This document shows, piece after piece, positions 1 to 5,169 of a stretch of DNA of 7,797 nucleotides. The notes beneath the pieces were generated by a model, which did no database searches, was not told the DNA's origin, and saw only the letters and a program-made list of their open reading frames with translations. Positions within the stretch are counted from its first letter, which is position 1, and every line of letters begins with the position of its first letter. Made by a program: the position numbers and the translations under genes. Source of the stretch: an uncultured Collinsella sp. (GTDB lineage: Bacteria > Actinomycetota > Coriobacteriia > Coriobacteriales > Coriobacteriaceae); assembly GCA_902475375.1 (NCBI GenBank), contig CABRZC010000088.1, positions 1 through 7,797 of the forward strand, read 5' to 3'.

Positions 1-1
1 G

Positions 2-16
2 GCCCTTGCGGCGTAG
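2..16 (+). CDS. Possible 3' end of an upstream gene (perhaps hisB)
   Basis: The reading frame starting at base 2 encodes Ala-Leu-Ala-Ala and then a TAG stop at 14-16. The frame is cut by the window edge. HisB (imidazoleglycerol-phosphate dehydratase) proteins often end in a Thr-Lys-Gly-Ala-Leu-like tail and hisB commonly lies just before hisH, so this could be its C-terminus. Four residues cannot prove it. About 85 nt separate this stop from the hisH start, and I see no clear promoter or terminator in that gap. Confidence 0.25.
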   Translation, partial: ALAA

Positions 17-101
17 TCGCTATTTATTCAGTCCAAGTTTCGGGGCGCAGTTCACAGGCACCTTCGTGGTGGTTTTGGATGATGAGAAGAGGGAGGGTCG
101 C

Positions 102-803
102 GTGGGCGAACCGAAGATCGTGGTGGTCGACTATCACAAGGGTAACTTGTCGAGCGTTGTGCGCGGACTTGTGCGCGCCGGTGCCGCCGCCTGCACGTCG
201 GATGATCCGGAGCAGATCCGCAGCGCCGACGGCCTGGTCATCCCGGGTGTGGGCGCGTTCTATGACGCGATCGCCTTTATGCGCCAGGGCGGCGAGGAAG
301 CGGCTGTGCTCGATGCCGTTGCCGCCGGAACTCCGCTGCTCGGCATCTGTCTGGGCCTTCAGCTGTTTTTTGAGCGCGGCAACGAGGGCGTGCCTGCGGA
401 TGAGGGCGCGGCTGCGGATGGCAGCGCTCCCGAGCAGGCCGGTGCCCCTTGGGTCGATGGCCTGGGCATCATGCGCGGTTCGTGCACGCGCTTGGAGTCG
501 AGCCGCCTAAAGGTGCCGCACGTGGGCTGGGACCAGGTGCACATGACGCCCGCCGGTGCGGCCGACCCGCTGCTCGCCGGTTTTGCCGAGGGCGCCAACA
601 TGTACTTCACCCACAGCTATGCGGTGGCCGACGATGCCGATGCCGCCGATGTTCTGGCGCGCACGCACTACACGCGGAGCTTCCCGTGCATCGTGCGCCA
701 CGGCAACGTGTGGGGCTGCCAGTTCCATCCCGAGAAATCCTCTGCGCTGGGTCAGCGCATCCTAAAGAACTTCGTCAACATCGTTGAGGAGGCCGGCCGA
801 TGA
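102..803 (+). CDS. hisH: Imidazole glycerol phosphate synthase, glutaminase subunit HisH
   Basis: HisH is a class I glutamine amidotransferase. It hydrolyses glutamine and channels ammonia to HisF, which makes imidazole glycerol phosphate and AICAR. The protein is 233 residues. The N-terminal strand IVVVDYHKGNLSSV (residues 6-19) is typical. The nucleophile is Cys83 in GICLGLQ, and the other triad residues are His209 and Glu211 in FHPEKS near the C-terminus. The GTG at 102 is chosen because GGGAGG at 91-96 sits 5 nt upstream and the homologous protein begins there; the frame stays open back to a TTG at 6, but that stretch is not HisH-like. Residues about 94-118 form an Ala/Glu/Gly-rich insert, making it longer than the usual ~200 residues. 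The stop overlaps the hisA start (ATGA), implying translational coupling. The family assignment is firm. Confidence 0.97.
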   Translation: MGEPKIVVVDYHKGNLSSVVRGLVRAGAAACTSDDPEQIRSADGLVIPGVGAFYDAIAFMRQGGEEAAVLDAVAAGTPLLGICLGLQLFFERGNEGVPADEGAAADGSAPEQAGAPWVDGLGIMRGSCTRLESSRLKVPHVGWDQVHMTPAGAADPLLAGFAEGANMYFTHSYAVADDADAADVLARTHYTRSFPCIVRHGNVWGCQFHPEKSSALGQRILKNFVNIVEEAGR

Positions 804-1543
804 TCCTGTTTCCCGCAATCGATTTGATCGGCGGCAAGGTCGTGCGCCTGGAGCGCGGCGACCGGAGCCACTGCAAGGTATATTCCGACGACCCCGTCGC
901 CGTCGCCCGCTCCTTTGCCGAGCAGGGTGCGAGCTGGGTGCACGTCGTCGACCTGTCCGCTGCCTTTGGCGAGGACGAGGACGCGTGCGCTGCCAACTCG
1001 GCGGCGATCGAGGCCATCTGCGGCGTCGGCGGTCTGTCCGTGGACGTGGGCGGCGGCGTCCGCTCGCTCGCGCGCATCGACGAGTTGGCCGGCTACGGCG
1101 CGCGTCGCATCGCATTGGGCACGGTGCTCGTGACCGAGCCGGGATTTGCCGAGGTGGCGGCTCGCGGCTTTGGCGAGCTACTGGTGGCAGACATCGCCGC
1201 CCGCGACGGCCAGGTCAAGGTGAACGGCTGGCGCGATGGCGCGGGCGTGGCGCTCGACAATGCGGTGGCGCAGCTCACCGAGCTGGGCTTTAAGCACCTG
1301 GTCTACACTGACATCGCGCGCGACGGCATGCAGACGGGTATCGATGTGGCGGCGTATCGTCATGTGGCCGAGGTCGCGGGCTTTCCCGTCGTGGCGTCGG
1401 GTGGTATCTCGACGCTCGACGATATCCGCGCACTGGCCGCGGTGGGCGAGGATGCTATCGAGGGCGCCATCACCGGTCGTGCGCTCTACGAGGGCAACTT
1501 TACGCTGGCCCAGGCGTTGGCCGCCGCCCGAGGGGAGGAGTAG
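800..1543 (+). CDS. hisA: ProFAR isomerase HisA
   Basis: HisA is 1-(5-phosphoribosyl)-5-[(5-phosphoribosylamino)methylideneamino]imidazole-4-carboxamide isomerase (EC 5.3.1.16). This cytosolic (beta/alpha)8 barrel performs the Amadori rearrangement that makes PRFAR for HisF/HisH. The protein is 247 residues, normal for the family. The general acid/base pair is Asp8 in PAIDLIGG and Asp131 in VADIAARDG. Phosphate-binding loops are visible as VGGGVRS (83-89), TDIARDG (170-176) and ASGGIS (199-204). In actinobacterial bifunctional PriA (HisA/TrpF) an Arg usually precedes the Gly-Trp of the active-site loop. Here the sequence is Val-Asn-Gly-Trp (141-144), which favours a plain HisA. The ATG at 800 overlaps the hisH stop, and GAGGAGG at 786-792 lies 7 nt upstream. 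Confidence 0.97.
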   Translation: MILFPAIDLIGGKVVRLERGDRSHCKVYSDDPVAVARSFAEQGASWVHVVDLSAAFGEDEDACAANSAAIEAICGVGGLSVDVGGGVRSLARIDELAGYGARRIALGTVLVTEPGFAEVAARGFGELLVADIAARDGQVKVNGWRDGAGVALDNAVAQLTELGFKHLVYTDIARDGMQTGIDVAAYRHVAEVAGFPVVASGGISTLDDIRALAAVGEDAIEGAITGRALYEGNFTLAQALAAARGEE

Positions 1544-1546
1544 CCC

Positions 1547-2329
1547 ATGCTTACCAAACGCGTAATTCCCTGTCTGGATGTTAAGGACGGCCGCGTGGTC
1601 AAGGGCGTCAACTTTGTGAGCCTGCGCGATGCGGGCGACCCGGTGGAGCTGGCCCGCGCCTACGACCGCGAGGGTGCGGACGAGGTCGTATTTTTGGACA
1701 TTACCGCGACGAGCGACAACCGCGCGACGACCATCGAGATGGCGGCGCACGCGGCCGAGGAACTCGCTATCCCCTATACCGTGGGCGGCGGTTTCCGCGA
1801 CTTGGCGGGCATGCGAACCATGGTGGCTGCCGGTGCCGATAAGGTGTCGCTCAACTCCGCCGCCGTGCGCGACCCGTCGCTGATCAGCCAGGCTGCCGCG
1901 GCGTTTGGCAGTCAGGCCGTGGTCGTGGCGATCGATGCCAAGCGCGTGGGGCTGCCCGGCGCTCCCGGCGCCGACAAGTGGGAGGTGTTCACGGCGGGAG
2001 GCCGCAACGCCACGGGTATCGATGCGGTGGCGTGGGCCGAGGAGGCGGCTCGTCGCGGCGCCGGCGAAATCCTACTGACCAGCATGGACCGCGACGGCAC
2101 CAAGGCCGGCTTTGACCTGGCGCTCACTCGCGCCGTGGCGCGCGCGGTACCGATTCCCGTCATCGCGAGCGGCGGCGTGGGTACGCTCGAGCATTTTGCC
2201 GAGGGCGTGATCGAGGGCGAAGCCGACGCCGTGCTGGCGGCGAGCGTCTTTCACTTTGGAACCTTCAGCATCCGCCAGGTGAAGGAGTATATGGCGTCGC
2301 AGGGTATCCCTGTGAGGCTGGACTTCTAA
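1547..2329 (+). CDS. hisF: Imidazole glycerol phosphate synthase, cyclase subunit HisF
   Basis: HisF is the (beta/alpha)8-barrel cyclase subunit. It joins ammonia from HisH to PRFAR, giving imidazole glycerol phosphate for histidine and AICAR for purines. The protein is 260 residues, normal for the family. The N-terminus LTKRVIPCLDVKDGRVVKG is diagnostic. The catalytic aspartates are Asp11 in CLDVKDG and Asp130 in VVAIDAKR. Phosphate-loop motifs are TVGGGFRD (78-85), SMDRDGT (179-185) and IASGGVG (206-212). The start is 3 nt after the hisA stop, and GGGGAGGAG at 1532-1540 lies 6 nt before the ATG. The TAA stop overlaps an ATG at 2329 (TAATG) that opens the long frame leading into hisI; that ATG is probably not the hisI start. 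Confidence 0.97.
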   Translation: MLTKRVIPCLDVKDGRVVKGVNFVSLRDAGDPVELARAYDREGADEVVFLDITATSDNRATTIEMAAHAAEELAIPYTVGGGFRDLAGMRTMVAAGADKVSLNSAAVRDPSLISQAAAAFGSQAVVVAIDAKRVGLPGAPGADKWEVFTAGGRNATGIDAVAWAEEAARRGAGEILLTSMDRDGTKAGFDLALTRAVARAVPIPVIASGGVGTLEHFAEGVIEGEADAVLAASVFHFGTFSIRQVKEYMASQGIPVRLDF

Positions 2330-2376
2330 TGCTGCGGCTTGCCCAGGCACCGCATCTTGCCGCTCAAACCGTCGCT

Positions 2377-2394
2377 CGCGTACCAAAGTACGCG
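2377..2394 (+). other. Small perfect inverted repeat in the hisF-hisI gap
   Basis: CGCGTAC at 2377-2383 and GTACGCG at 2388-2394 pair perfectly around a CAAA loop. There is no T-run after it, so it does not look like a Rho-independent terminator. It lies in the unusually wide gap between hisF and hisI. It could slow polymerase, protect mRNA, or be chance in GC-rich DNA. Confidence 0.4.
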
Positions 2395-2469
2395 TCGTCG
2401 GGCTTGTCGCTCGGAATCTCGGGCACCTGGACAATCCTCGCCGACCTGTGGGATTTCGTTTGTTACTTG

Positions 2470-2474
2470 GGAGG
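2470..2474 (+). promoter_or_regulatory. Ribosome binding site that decides the hisI start
   Basis: GGAGG at 2470-2474 is followed by two consecutive ATG codons at 2476 and 2479. The spacing is 1 nt to the first and 4 nt to the second, so the second is the more plausible start. The site lies inside the open frame that begins at 2329, which argues against translation of hisI from that upstream ATG. Confidence 0.7.
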
Positions 2475-2478
2475 AATG

Positions 2479-2808
2479 ATGACTGAGGTGGTAAATGCTA
2501 CCGAGCTTAAATACGACGCCCGTGGGCTGATTCCTTGTGTGGTTCAGCAGTATGACACCGGCGAGGTGCTTATGGTTGCCTGGACGAACGAGGAGTCGGT
2601 GGGGCTGACGCTCAAGACCGGCACCACGTGGTTCTGGAGTCGCAGCCGTCAGGAGCTCTGGAACAAGGGCGCGACGAGCGGCAACATGCAACAGGTCAAG
2701 GAGCTCTGGGCCGACTGCGACAGCGATACGCTGCTGGTCAAGGTCGACTCGCCGGGTCCGGCCTGCCATACCGGCAACCGTACCTGCTTCTTTAAGAAAC
2801 TCGCGTAG
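2479..2808 (+). CDS. hisI: Phosphoribosyl-AMP cyclohydrolase HisI
   Basis: HisI (EC 3.5.4.19) opens the adenine ring of phosphoribosyl-AMP in the third step of histidine synthesis. It is a Zn- and Mg-dependent cytosolic dimer. With the ATG at 2479 the protein has 109 residues, typical for a monofunctional HisI. Hallmarks in order are GLIPCVVQ (16-23), LMVAWTNEES (31-40), WFWSRSRQELWNKG (51-64), and the metal site Asp79-Cys80-Asp81-Ser-Asp83. The Zn ligands Cys96 in GPACHTG and Cys103 in RTCFF follow. HisE is not fused, unlike enterobacterial HisIE. The frame extends without a stop to an ATG at 2329 overlapping the hisF stop, which would add 50 residues with no HisI similarity. The strong ribosome binding site at 2470-2474 favours the short form. 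Confidence 0.95.
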   Translation: MTEVVNATELKYDARGLIPCVVQQYDTGEVLMVAWTNEESVGLTLKTGTTWFWSRSRQELWNKGATSGNMQQVKELWADCDSDTLLVKVDSPGPACHTGNRTCFFKKLA

Positions 2809-2810
2809 GG

Positions 2811-2832
2811 CGAGCGCTCGATCAGGCGCTCG
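2811..2832 (+). other. Hairpin between hisI and hisE
   Basis: CGAGCGC at 2811-2817 and GCGCTCG at 2826-2832 form a perfect 7-bp stem with an 8-nt loop, starting 3 nt after the hisI stop. No T-run follows, so full termination is unlikely. A role in mRNA stability or in tuning hisE expression is possible but is inference. Confidence 0.45.
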
Positions 2833-2854
2833 GCCAACCAGAAAGGATTGAACC

Positions 2855-3172
2855 ATGGGTGTGCGCACCGCAAATGTTCAGGATGGAAATATTGGTGAGA
2901 CGCTGACGGGTCTTGCCGAGGTGATTCACGGCCGTCGCGACGCATCGCCGCAGGAGAGCTATACCGCTCGTCTGCTGACCGACGTCGAGGACGAGCTGCT
3001 CAAGAAGCTTGCCGAGGAGGCGAGCGAGGTGATCATGGCCTGCAAGGATAACGACCACGATCACATTCGCTACGAGGCCGGCGACCTGGTCTACCACCTG
3101 CTCGTGACGCTCGAGCGCTACGGCATCACCCTCGACGAGCTGGCCGGCGAACTCAACGCCCGCCGCCACTAG
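2855..3172 (+). CDS. hisE: Phosphoribosyl-ATP pyrophosphohydrolase HisE
   Basis: HisE (EC 3.6.1.31) removes pyrophosphate from phosphoribosyl-ATP, the second step of histidine synthesis, giving the substrate of HisI. It belongs to the all-alpha MazG-like NTP pyrophosphatase fold. The protein is 105 residues. Key segments are LLTDVEDELLKKLAEEASEV (residues 40-59), with acidic Mg ligands around Glu54, Glu55 and Glu58, and EAGDLVYHLLVTLERYG (74-90) containing Asp77. The ATG at 2855 has GAAAGGA at 2841-2847, 7 nt upstream. It follows hisI by 46 nt containing a hairpin. Its TAG stop forms part of the first copy of the repeat motif of the downstream element, so the operon ends exactly where that element begins. 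Confidence 0.95.
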   Translation: MGVRTANVQDGNIGETLTGLAEVIHGRRDASPQESYTARLLTDVEDELLKKLAEEASEVIMACKDNDHDHIRYEAGDLVYHLLVTLERYGITLDELAGELNARRH

Positions 3173-3180
3173 TCATTGGG

Positions 3181-3200
3181 TAGTCATTGGGGACGTTCTT
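3181..3200 (+). repeat. Left terminal inverted repeat of the intergenic element
   Basis: The sequence is TAGTCATTGGGGACGTTCTT. It pairs with 3470-3489 at 18 of 20 bases; the two mismatches are in the GT of GTTCTT. An 11-bp tandem duplicate of its start lies immediately upstream at 3170-3180. Confidence 0.8.
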
Positions 3201-3216
3201 AAACGACTAGTCGTTT
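3201..3216. repeat. Perfect 16-bp palindrome
   Basis: AAACGACTAGTCGTTT is identical to its reverse complement. It sits between the left terminal repeat and the diverged direct copy of the same motif at 3208-3229, and the central ACTAGT is shared with the repeat unit. It could form a cruciform or RNA hairpin, or arise from two abutting repeat units. Confidence 0.8.
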
Positions 3217-3255
3217 GGGACAGTCTTTGCCGGCGCTGCCAAATAACATGCCCAA

Positions 3256-3268
3256 TTACTACGATGAA
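3256..3268 (+). repeat. Internal inverted repeat, left arm
   Basis: TTACTACGATGAA here is the exact reverse complement of TTCATCGTAGTAA at 3367-3379. GCCC on the left (3250-3253) and GGGC on the right (3382-3385) extend the symmetry imperfectly. The arms enclose 98 nt that include a smaller stem, TGCGG (3322-3326) with CCGCA (3336-3340), around a T-rich loop. Confidence 0.75.
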
Positions 3269-3286
3269 ACTGGATCTGCTTACCAC

Positions 3287-3307
3287 GCGTCGGTTTTGAG
3301 CAAATCG
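3287..3307 (+). repeat. Internal direct repeat, first copy
   Basis: GCGTCGGTTTTGAGCAAATCG at 3287-3307 recurs at 3414-3434 with 3 differences in 21 bases. The second copy lies outside the internal inverted repeat. This indicates that the element was built by internal duplication or carries two binding-site-like units. Confidence 0.6.
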
Positions 3308-3366
3308 TCAACACTTCTACCTGCGGTTTTATTTTCCGCATTAAGCCGATGGTCGGAGGTTTGCGG

Positions 3367-3379
3367 TTCATCGTAGTAA
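3367..3379 (+). repeat. Internal inverted repeat, right arm
   Basis: TTCATCGTAGTAA is the exact reverse complement of 3256-3268, giving the interior of the element a potential long stem-loop on either strand. Confidence 0.75.
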
Positions 3380-3469
3380 ACGGGCGTTCTTTTTGGCGGG
3401 CGGTGTTGCTCGGGCGTCGGTGGTGAGCAAAACGACCTGTTTTCCTCCGTCCCCAAGGGGTCATTTGTG

Positions 3470-3489
3470 AAGAGTGTCCCCAATGACTA
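3470..3489 (-). repeat. Right terminal inverted repeat of the intergenic element
   Basis: The minus strand reads TAGTCATTGGGGACACTCTT, matching the left end at 3181-3200 with two differences. It ends 3 bases before the stop codon of the PHP gene. I see no convincing target-site duplication outside the two ends, apart from ACTAGTC at both 3168-3174 and 3486-3492, whose ACTAGT core is self-complementary and part of the repeat. Confidence 0.8.
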
Positions 3490-3492
3490 GTC

Positions 3493-4404
3493 TTAGGCGA
3501 GGGGCGTGGATTCCCATTCGCCGGTGAGGTGGGGGATGTCGAAGGTTCGATAACCGCAGTCGTAGGCGTGGGCCTGGGCCTCGCGGATGTTCCAGCAGAT
3601 GTCGCAGGCGCGGTGTGCGTCCGAGCCAAAGGTAATGGGCACCTCGGCATGGGCAAAGCAGCGCAAGAGGCCGGTCGCGGGGTAGTAGTCGTCGAGCCCC
3701 TTGCGCGGCGCGGCAGTCGAGACCTCAACGCGCCGATTCGTGTCGTGTGCGCATTCTGCCATCTGCCCCCAGAACGGCGCGGGGTCAAAATCGGGCGCAA
3801 AGCCCTCCTTCGAAAAGCGCATGACCAGGTCGGGGTGGGCCATCACGTCAAAGTTGAGCGGGCTTTCGCAGGCGCAACACCAGTCGTCGACGTAGCGCTC
3901 CCACACGCCGCGCACGCCCAGGTTTTCCCAAACGTGCAGGTTGGTGTCATCGTCGATCCAACCGCAGCACGAATCGGGCGCATCGGGACGAACGACGTCC
4001 TCTGTCCCCGCCGTACCCGGGGTACCGGCCATGATATCGCCGGGGTTGCCAATCCAATGCACACTGCCCAGGCGTACGACGGCGCCCTGGGACCAGCGCT
4101 CAACCAAAGGCTCGCAGCCTTCATACCAATCGCACTCAAAGCCATAGATAAGCTCGAGCTCCGGCGCGATCTGCGCGGCGAGCTTGCGGGCGTCCTCAAA
4201 GGCCAGGCGATGCGCCGGCAGGTCGCCCTCGACAACCTGTACCTCGCAATTGGAATCCATGCTGGCAGGCAGGGTAAGGTGATCGGTCGAGACCATGGCA
4301 CGGCAACCGGCTGCAGCAGCGGCGCGAACGTTGTCCTCAAACGAGGCGTGTCCGTCCGAGAACGAGGTGTGGGTATGGCAATCGACCAGCGGGCAGGCGG
4401 GCAT
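3493..4404 (-). CDS. PHP-domain phosphoesterase, probable histidinol-phosphatase (HisJ/HisK type)
   Basis: This 303-residue cytosolic protein has the PHP metallo-phosphoesterase fold. Expected metal ligands are visible: His10 and His12 in DCHTHTSFSDGH, Asp17, His19, His42 in STDH, Glu90 in YGFECDW, His116 in GSVHWIG, His190 in MAHPD, and Asp262 and His264 in GSDAH. This order matches the HisJ/HisK family, which converts histidinol phosphate to histidinol (EC 3.1.3.15). Position beside the his operon supports that role. It is somewhat longer than typical members (~270), with an insert around residues 120-165, and has 16 cysteines including Cys146-Cys147 and Cys176-Cys177-Ala-Cys179. The start at 4404 is chosen because AAAGGAG (4410-4416, minus strand) lies 5 nt upstream; a longer open frame to 4563 is not PHP-like. 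Another PHP phosphoesterase activity is possible. Confidence 0.88.
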   Translation of the reverse strand: MPACPLVDCHTHTSFSDGHASFEDNVRAAAAAGCRAMVSTDHLTLPASMDSNCEVQVVEGDLPAHRLAFEDARKLAAQIAPELELIYGFECDWYEGCEPLVERWSQGAVVRLGSVHWIGNPGDIMAGTPGTAGTEDVVRPDAPDSCCGWIDDDTNLHVWENLGVRGVWERYVDDWCCACESPLNFDVMAHPDLVMRFSKEGFAPDFDPAPFWGQMAECAHDTNRRVEVSTAAPRKGLDDYYPATGLLRCFAHAEVPITFGSDAHRACDICWNIREAQAHAYDCGYRTFDIPHLTGEWESTPLA

Positions 4405-4628
4405 GGCGACTCCTTTGCATTTGGCGAATCCGCTCCATTGTAATGGCGCGACCCCTGACGCGCCGGGAACGCTGCAAGTCGAAACCGACCGGAAAGGGCA
4501 GGCGGCGCACGCCGACGTCCGCGACGGGCAAAAGTCCCGCCCATCCCATGACGACACCCCCACGCCGCCCGCGATGTGTTAGCGTTTGGATGAACAAAAC
4601 GAGCCCGTGCGGAAAGGAGCCGGACCGT
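4405..4628. promoter_or_regulatory. Divergent promoter region between the PHP and larC-like genes
   Basis: This 224-nt gap between divergently read genes must hold starts of transcription for both. On the minus strand TACAAT at 4437-4442 could be a -10 box for the PHP gene, but no good -35 is seen. Directly upstream of it, GGCGCG (4445-4450) and CGCGCC (4459-4464) form an inverted repeat with an 8-nt spacer that could be an operator or chance. AAAGGAG at 4613-4619 is the ribosome binding site of the + strand gene. No clear promoter for that gene, RNA gene or riboswitch was recognised. Confidence 0.35.
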
Positions 4629-5114
4629 ATGCCATGCGATACCACATCCCCGCTGTCTCGCGAGACCGATGCGCCCGAAACTATCGTCAAACTGGAGTGC
4701 GACATCGATGACGCGTCGCCTGAGGTGCTTGCCTACGCTGCCGATTGCCTGCGCAAGGCCGGCGCCCGCGAAGTGCATTGGTTGCCGCTTTACTGCAAAA
4801 AGGGCCGTCCCGGCTGGCAGTTGCAGGTAATCTGTACCCACGAGGATATCGAGCGCCTGCAGACGATTGTCTTTTTGGAAACCACGACCAATGGCATCCG
4901 CCGCCAGGTTATGGAGCGCGTTTGCCTACCACGCCGCTTTGAGCGCGTAACAACGCCATGGGGCGAGGTGTCCGTCAAGGTGGCGACCTTGCCCGACGGC
5001 AGCGAGCGCGCGGCGCCCGAGTACGAAGACTGCGCCCGCCTTGCCCGCGAGCACAATGTGCCGCTCCAACGCGTGATGCAGGCGGTCCAGAGCGCGGCAC
5101 TGCGATTTGAGTAA
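4629..5114 (+). CDS. larC: Standalone LarC C-terminal domain (nickel-insertion protein, LarC2-like, DUF111)
   Basis: LarC is the CTP-dependent chelatase that inserts nickel into the pincer cofactor of lactate racemase and related enzymes. This 161-residue protein matches only its C-terminal part (LarC2). Recognisable segments are LECDIDDASPEVLAYA (22-37), then LYCKKGRPGWQLQVIC (54-69), ETTTNGIRRQVMERVCLPR (84-102) and PEYEDCARLAREHNVPL (130-146). The N-terminal LarC1 region, which is needed in full-length LarC, is absent, and the 224-nt upstream gap has no room for it. The ATG at 4629 has AAAGGAG 9 nt upstream; an in-frame ATG at 4590 lacks such a site. Cells may encode LarC1 elsewhere, or the domain may do another job. 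It reads toward yfcE with a 55-nt gap, so cotranscription is possible. The domain call is confident; nickel insertion is inferred. Confidence 0.82.
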   Translation: MPCDTTSPLSRETDAPETIVKLECDIDDASPEVLAYAADCLRKAGAREVHWLPLYCKKGRPGWQLQVICTHEDIERLQTIVFLETTTNGIRRQVMERVCLPRRFERVTTPWGEVSVKVATLPDGSERAAPEYEDCARLAREHNVPLQRVMQAVQSAALRFE

Positions 5115-5169
5115 CGCGGCCGGCGGCACGCCACGCCCAGCTCCATCAACCCCACCCGAAAGGACCACC

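Larger units (their letters stand above)
3168..3492. repeat. REPIN/MITE-like palindromic intergenic element
   Basis: This stretch fills the gap between the convergent stops of hisE (3170-3172) and the PHP gene (3493-3495). The left end 3181-3200, TAGTCATTGGGGACGTTCTT, matches the reverse complement of 3470-3489 at 18 of 20 positions. A partial copy (TAGTCATTGGG, 3170-3180) precedes the left end, and a diverged direct copy lies at 3208-3229. The core GTCCCCAA also occurs at 3449-3456 and 3476-3483, opposite to TTGGGGAC at 3187-3194. Internal symmetry includes a 13-bp inverted repeat and a 21-bp direct repeat. The base composition is visibly more AT-rich than the flanking genes. No transposase is encoded, so it would be non-autonomous. 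Between convergent genes it could also act in transcription termination. The repeat structure is seen directly; the element class is inference. Confidence 0.75.

Noticed and set aside
800..1543. Bifunctional PriA (HisA/TrpF) considered because the host seems actinobacterial
   Set aside because: The Arg that precedes Gly-Trp in the PriA loop is Asn142 here, and nothing else points to TrpF activity. A profile comparison would settle it.
1178..1750. 190-codon minus-strand frame opposite hisA and hisF
   Set aside because: It is antisense to two clearly identified genes and carries no motif of its own.
2364..2462. Short minus-strand frame in the hisF-hisI gap giving a protein-like stretch (VPEIPSDKPDDAYFGT)
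   Set aside because: It has about 33 codons between stops, no ATG and no ribosome binding site, so it could at most be a remnant.
2811..2832. Rho-independent terminator after hisI
   Set aside because: The stem lacks a following T-run, and hisE continues the pathway 23 nt later.
3280..3483. 67-codon minus-strand frame inside the repeat element, beginning with TTG in the terminal repeat
   Set aside because: It has no ribosome binding site, its start lies in the inverted repeat, and the DNA is dominated by repeats. Similar frames in other copies would be annotation artefacts.
3168..3492. CRISPR array considered because of repeated units
   Set aside because: The units are not evenly spaced, differ in orientation, and have no spacers or cas genes nearby.
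3207..3800. Minus-strand open frame crossing the repeat element and the PHP 3' end
   Set aside because: It overlaps the PHP gene in another frame, and its last part is just the repeat element translated. Its basic, low-complexity sequence has no recognisable domain.
3529..4443. Long open frame on the + strand (304 codons)
   Set aside because: It is antisense to the PHP gene, has no recognisable motifs, and the minus strand holds all PHP metal ligands in order with a good ribosome binding site.
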